64,000 nt of DNA, from positions 1,116,001 to 1,180,000 of the forward strand of contig NZ_CP159486.1 of NCBI RefSeq assembly GCF_041902845.1. Reading direction: 5' to 3'. This stretch comes from Limibacterium fermenti. Its GTDB lineage: Bacteria; Bacteroidota; Bacteroidia; Bacteroidales; Dysgonomonadaceae. How positions within the stretch are numbered: the first letter of the stretch is position 1; every line of letters begins with the position of its first letter. Below are positions 62,660 through 64,000 of the stretch, one piece after another. The translations under genes and the position numbers were made by a program. The notes below the pieces were generated by a model. It searched no databases. It saw nothing but the letters and a program-made list of their open reading frames with translations, and had not been told where the DNA came from.

Positions 62660-64000
62660 TTATTTTATCTTGATAAATCGCCCTTTGCTCAATAACCACA
62701 CTTCAAAATCTTCCTTTTCATAATGTTTCAAATGGCCTTTTGCGATGCGCAATGCCTCATTAAAATCGATATGATCGTTAAGATGTATAATAACTGTGTC
62801 GGCCTGTTTTTTACCGTTCGATATCGCCCATTGAATTGATTTTTTCGATCCGTTGGGTGATTCGAATTCCACGACCTTTCCGTTCAAAAGCGCATCCCCG
62901 TTTTTGTTTCCGAACTTATTTACGTAATCCCTCGGGTAAAACCTGTTTTTAACTTGAGCATCCTGTTCGTTTAGTACGGGAAGCAATTTTAGTTTGGATT
63001 TCGGTTTGTGATTCAGAAGCACGTTGGAGGCTTCGATATTCGTATGCAATTCCTTTTCTCCGTGTAACGGATGAATATCGAATTCGTGACGGCCAACGAC
63101 AAATGACTGATACGTATCTTTCGGATCAAGCCAGGCGATGGATTTCCGTAATTCCGATTTGGGTATTCCTTTATAATACGGATGTCCTTTCGGAAAAATC
63201 AATCCCGTTTTAGCAAGATTGGTGCGGAACATTTTCGGAATATCCACAGATGGAATTTTATCATCCGGTGTAACCCGTCCTAATCCGTTTGGCACCTGTA
63301 CAGCTTCGCATCGGCATCCCCATCCGTTCGGTGGATAATGTGTCAACCAAAACGAATCATTTATCGGGCGAATGATCCCATCCAATAGTTGATGTTCGGG
63401 CCGAACGGCATCATCCCCCGCGGTTTGGTATTTCAGATTGGGGATCGTATCTTTATCGCGTTCGAATTGCGTCCATCGTGCGGCGCTTTGGGAGGCTGAA
63501 ACAGCAAAATTGTACTCACTCCGGAACCAAGCATTATTATATTTCCCGATGACGGTTTGTGCCCGTTCTTTGAAATCGGCAAGCGAACGCAGTTTCCCCT
63601 TTTCGTCTTTCAATAACGAGGTGAGATCGCGCATTTCCTGCCAGTTCTTCGCAGCGCTGAACTCCCACACGTCGCTTGTAAGGCGTGCTAACATTTCCAC
63701 ATCAGGCGTAGTGAAGTCCGGCGTAACGATTCCATAGCTTTCCATCACCTTGCCGGTTAATGAACGGGCCGCAAGTGAGATCAATCCTTTGGAAGGTTCA
63801 CGGCCGGAATGGATATCTCCGATGACCAGATTGACCATTTCTTCCATCTTTTGAATGATGGCGGGCGGGATTTCTTCCGATGCTTCGGGATGCGAACCGC
63901 CGCAATCCGGGCAGGTGTGCGCATATAATTGGGGAACGGCGTGCGCTTTGGCTCGATCCCCTACCGAAAATTTGCGGATATTCCCCCGCTGTCCAAATGG
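62660..64000 (-). CDS. Mu F-like phage head protein with C-terminal nuclease-like domain (5' partial)
   Basis: The frame is open to the window edge: 51 residues precede the internal Met at 63847, including a CPDCGG zinc-type knuckle, so the true start lies outside. The middle (about 51-255 of the visible part) is a minor head protein of the Mu gpF/SPP1 gp7 type, with VRPEHQLLDGIIRPINDSFW and HYPPNGWGCRCEAVQV. The last about 120 residues (from about NRFYPRDYVNKFGNKNGDA, through NGKVVEFESPNGSKKSIQWA, QADTVIIHLND, to FEVWLLSKGRFIKI) resemble the BECR nuclease fold of CdiA-type toxins and of phage PBECR domains. It is followed by a terminator. Confidence 0.75.
   Translation of the reverse strand, partial: PFGQRGNIRKFSVGDRAKAHAVPQLYAHTCPDCGGSHPEASEEIPPAIIQKMEEMVNLVIGDIHSGREPSKGLISLAARSLTGKVMESYGIVTPDFTTPDVEMLARLTSDVWEFSAAKNWQEMRDLTSLLKDEKGKLRSLADFKERAQTVIGKYNNAWFRSEYNFAVSASQSAARWTQFERDKDTIPNLKYQTAGDDAVRPEHQLLDGIIRPINDSFWLTHYPPNGWGCRCEAVQVPNGLGRVTPDDKIPSVDIPKMFRTNLAKTGLIFPKGHPYYKGIPKSELRKSIAWLDPKDTYQSFVVGRHEFDIHPLHGEKELHTNIEASNVLLNHKPKSKLKLLPVLNEQDAQVKNRFYPRDYVNKFGNKNGDALLNGKVVEFESPNGSKKSIQWAISNGKKQADTVIIHLNDHIDFNEALRIAKGHLKHYEKEDFEVWLLSKGRFIKIK

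Noticed and set aside
61984..62673. 229-codon plus-strand frame opposite the tape measure gene
   Set aside because: Antisense shadow of a repetitive helical gene; composition mirrors the real frame.

Overview
The window is bacterial and almost certainly from the order Bacteroidales. The evidence is two SusC/SusD-type outer-membrane nutrient systems, lipoprotein-rich operons, an archaeal-type prolyl-tRNA synthetase, a menaquinone prenyltransferase, and promoters of the Bacteroidetes form (TTTG, 19-21 nt, TAnnTTTG) ahead of many genes. I cannot fix the genus; a Tannerellaceae-like organism would fit but is a guess.

Layout. 1-6.2 kb: a three-gene SusC/SusD/DUF1735-like operon with a poly-G tract upstream. 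6.3-23.4 kb: housekeeping genes (menA, proS, a GH2 beta-mannosidase, a RelA/SpoT homologue with a ruined hydrolase site, a folK-like gene, an NfeD protease, kdsB, speG, plsC, a FemAB-like transferase, a tricorn-type protease, a YkgJ protein), plus a likely ~70-nt small RNA at 18.2 kb. 23.8-32.4 kb: a visibly more A+T-rich, probably acquired five-gene PUL-type operon on the minus strand (SusC, SusD, two surface lipoproteins with discoidin-like ends, and an endonuclease/exonuclease/phosphatase-fold hydrolase), followed by 1.1 kb without genes that holds a 17-G tract. 33.5-44.3 kb: more core genes (galE, cdsA, a lactonase-fold lipoprotein, a FabH-like synthase, a radical SAM/SPASM protein and several unknowns) and a 41-bp tandem repeat array. 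The core stretches, and only these, carry many different 7-bp-period tandem repeats directly at gene ends.

44.6-59.3 kb is the most unusual part. After an O-antigen-ligase-like membrane protein comes one complete surface lipoprotein gene (copy A, 48018-49550) and its small secreted partner (a). Six further partial copies of the lipoprotein gene (B-G) follow. All lack the signal peptide, and several are frameshifted or internally deleted. Each ends in a different C-terminal tail and is followed within about 10-25 nt by its own intact secreted partner gene (b-g) and, for b-f, by a hairpin unrelated in sequence to the others. Tails and partners vary in parallel. This is the architecture of a polymorphic effector/partner locus with silent donor cassettes, or orphan modules, on which recombination could swap tail and partner together. 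An IS5-like element with intact ends sits between cassettes A and B.

59.3-64 kb is the edge of a Mu-like prophage on the minus strand: a tail-terminator-like protein, a gpG-like morphogenesis protein, a TP901-type tape measure, and a head protein that runs off the window and ends in a domain resembling BECR-fold toxin nucleases. Repeated TGYATTGAATTGCCGA and TGATAAC motifs beside it may mark the prophage end.
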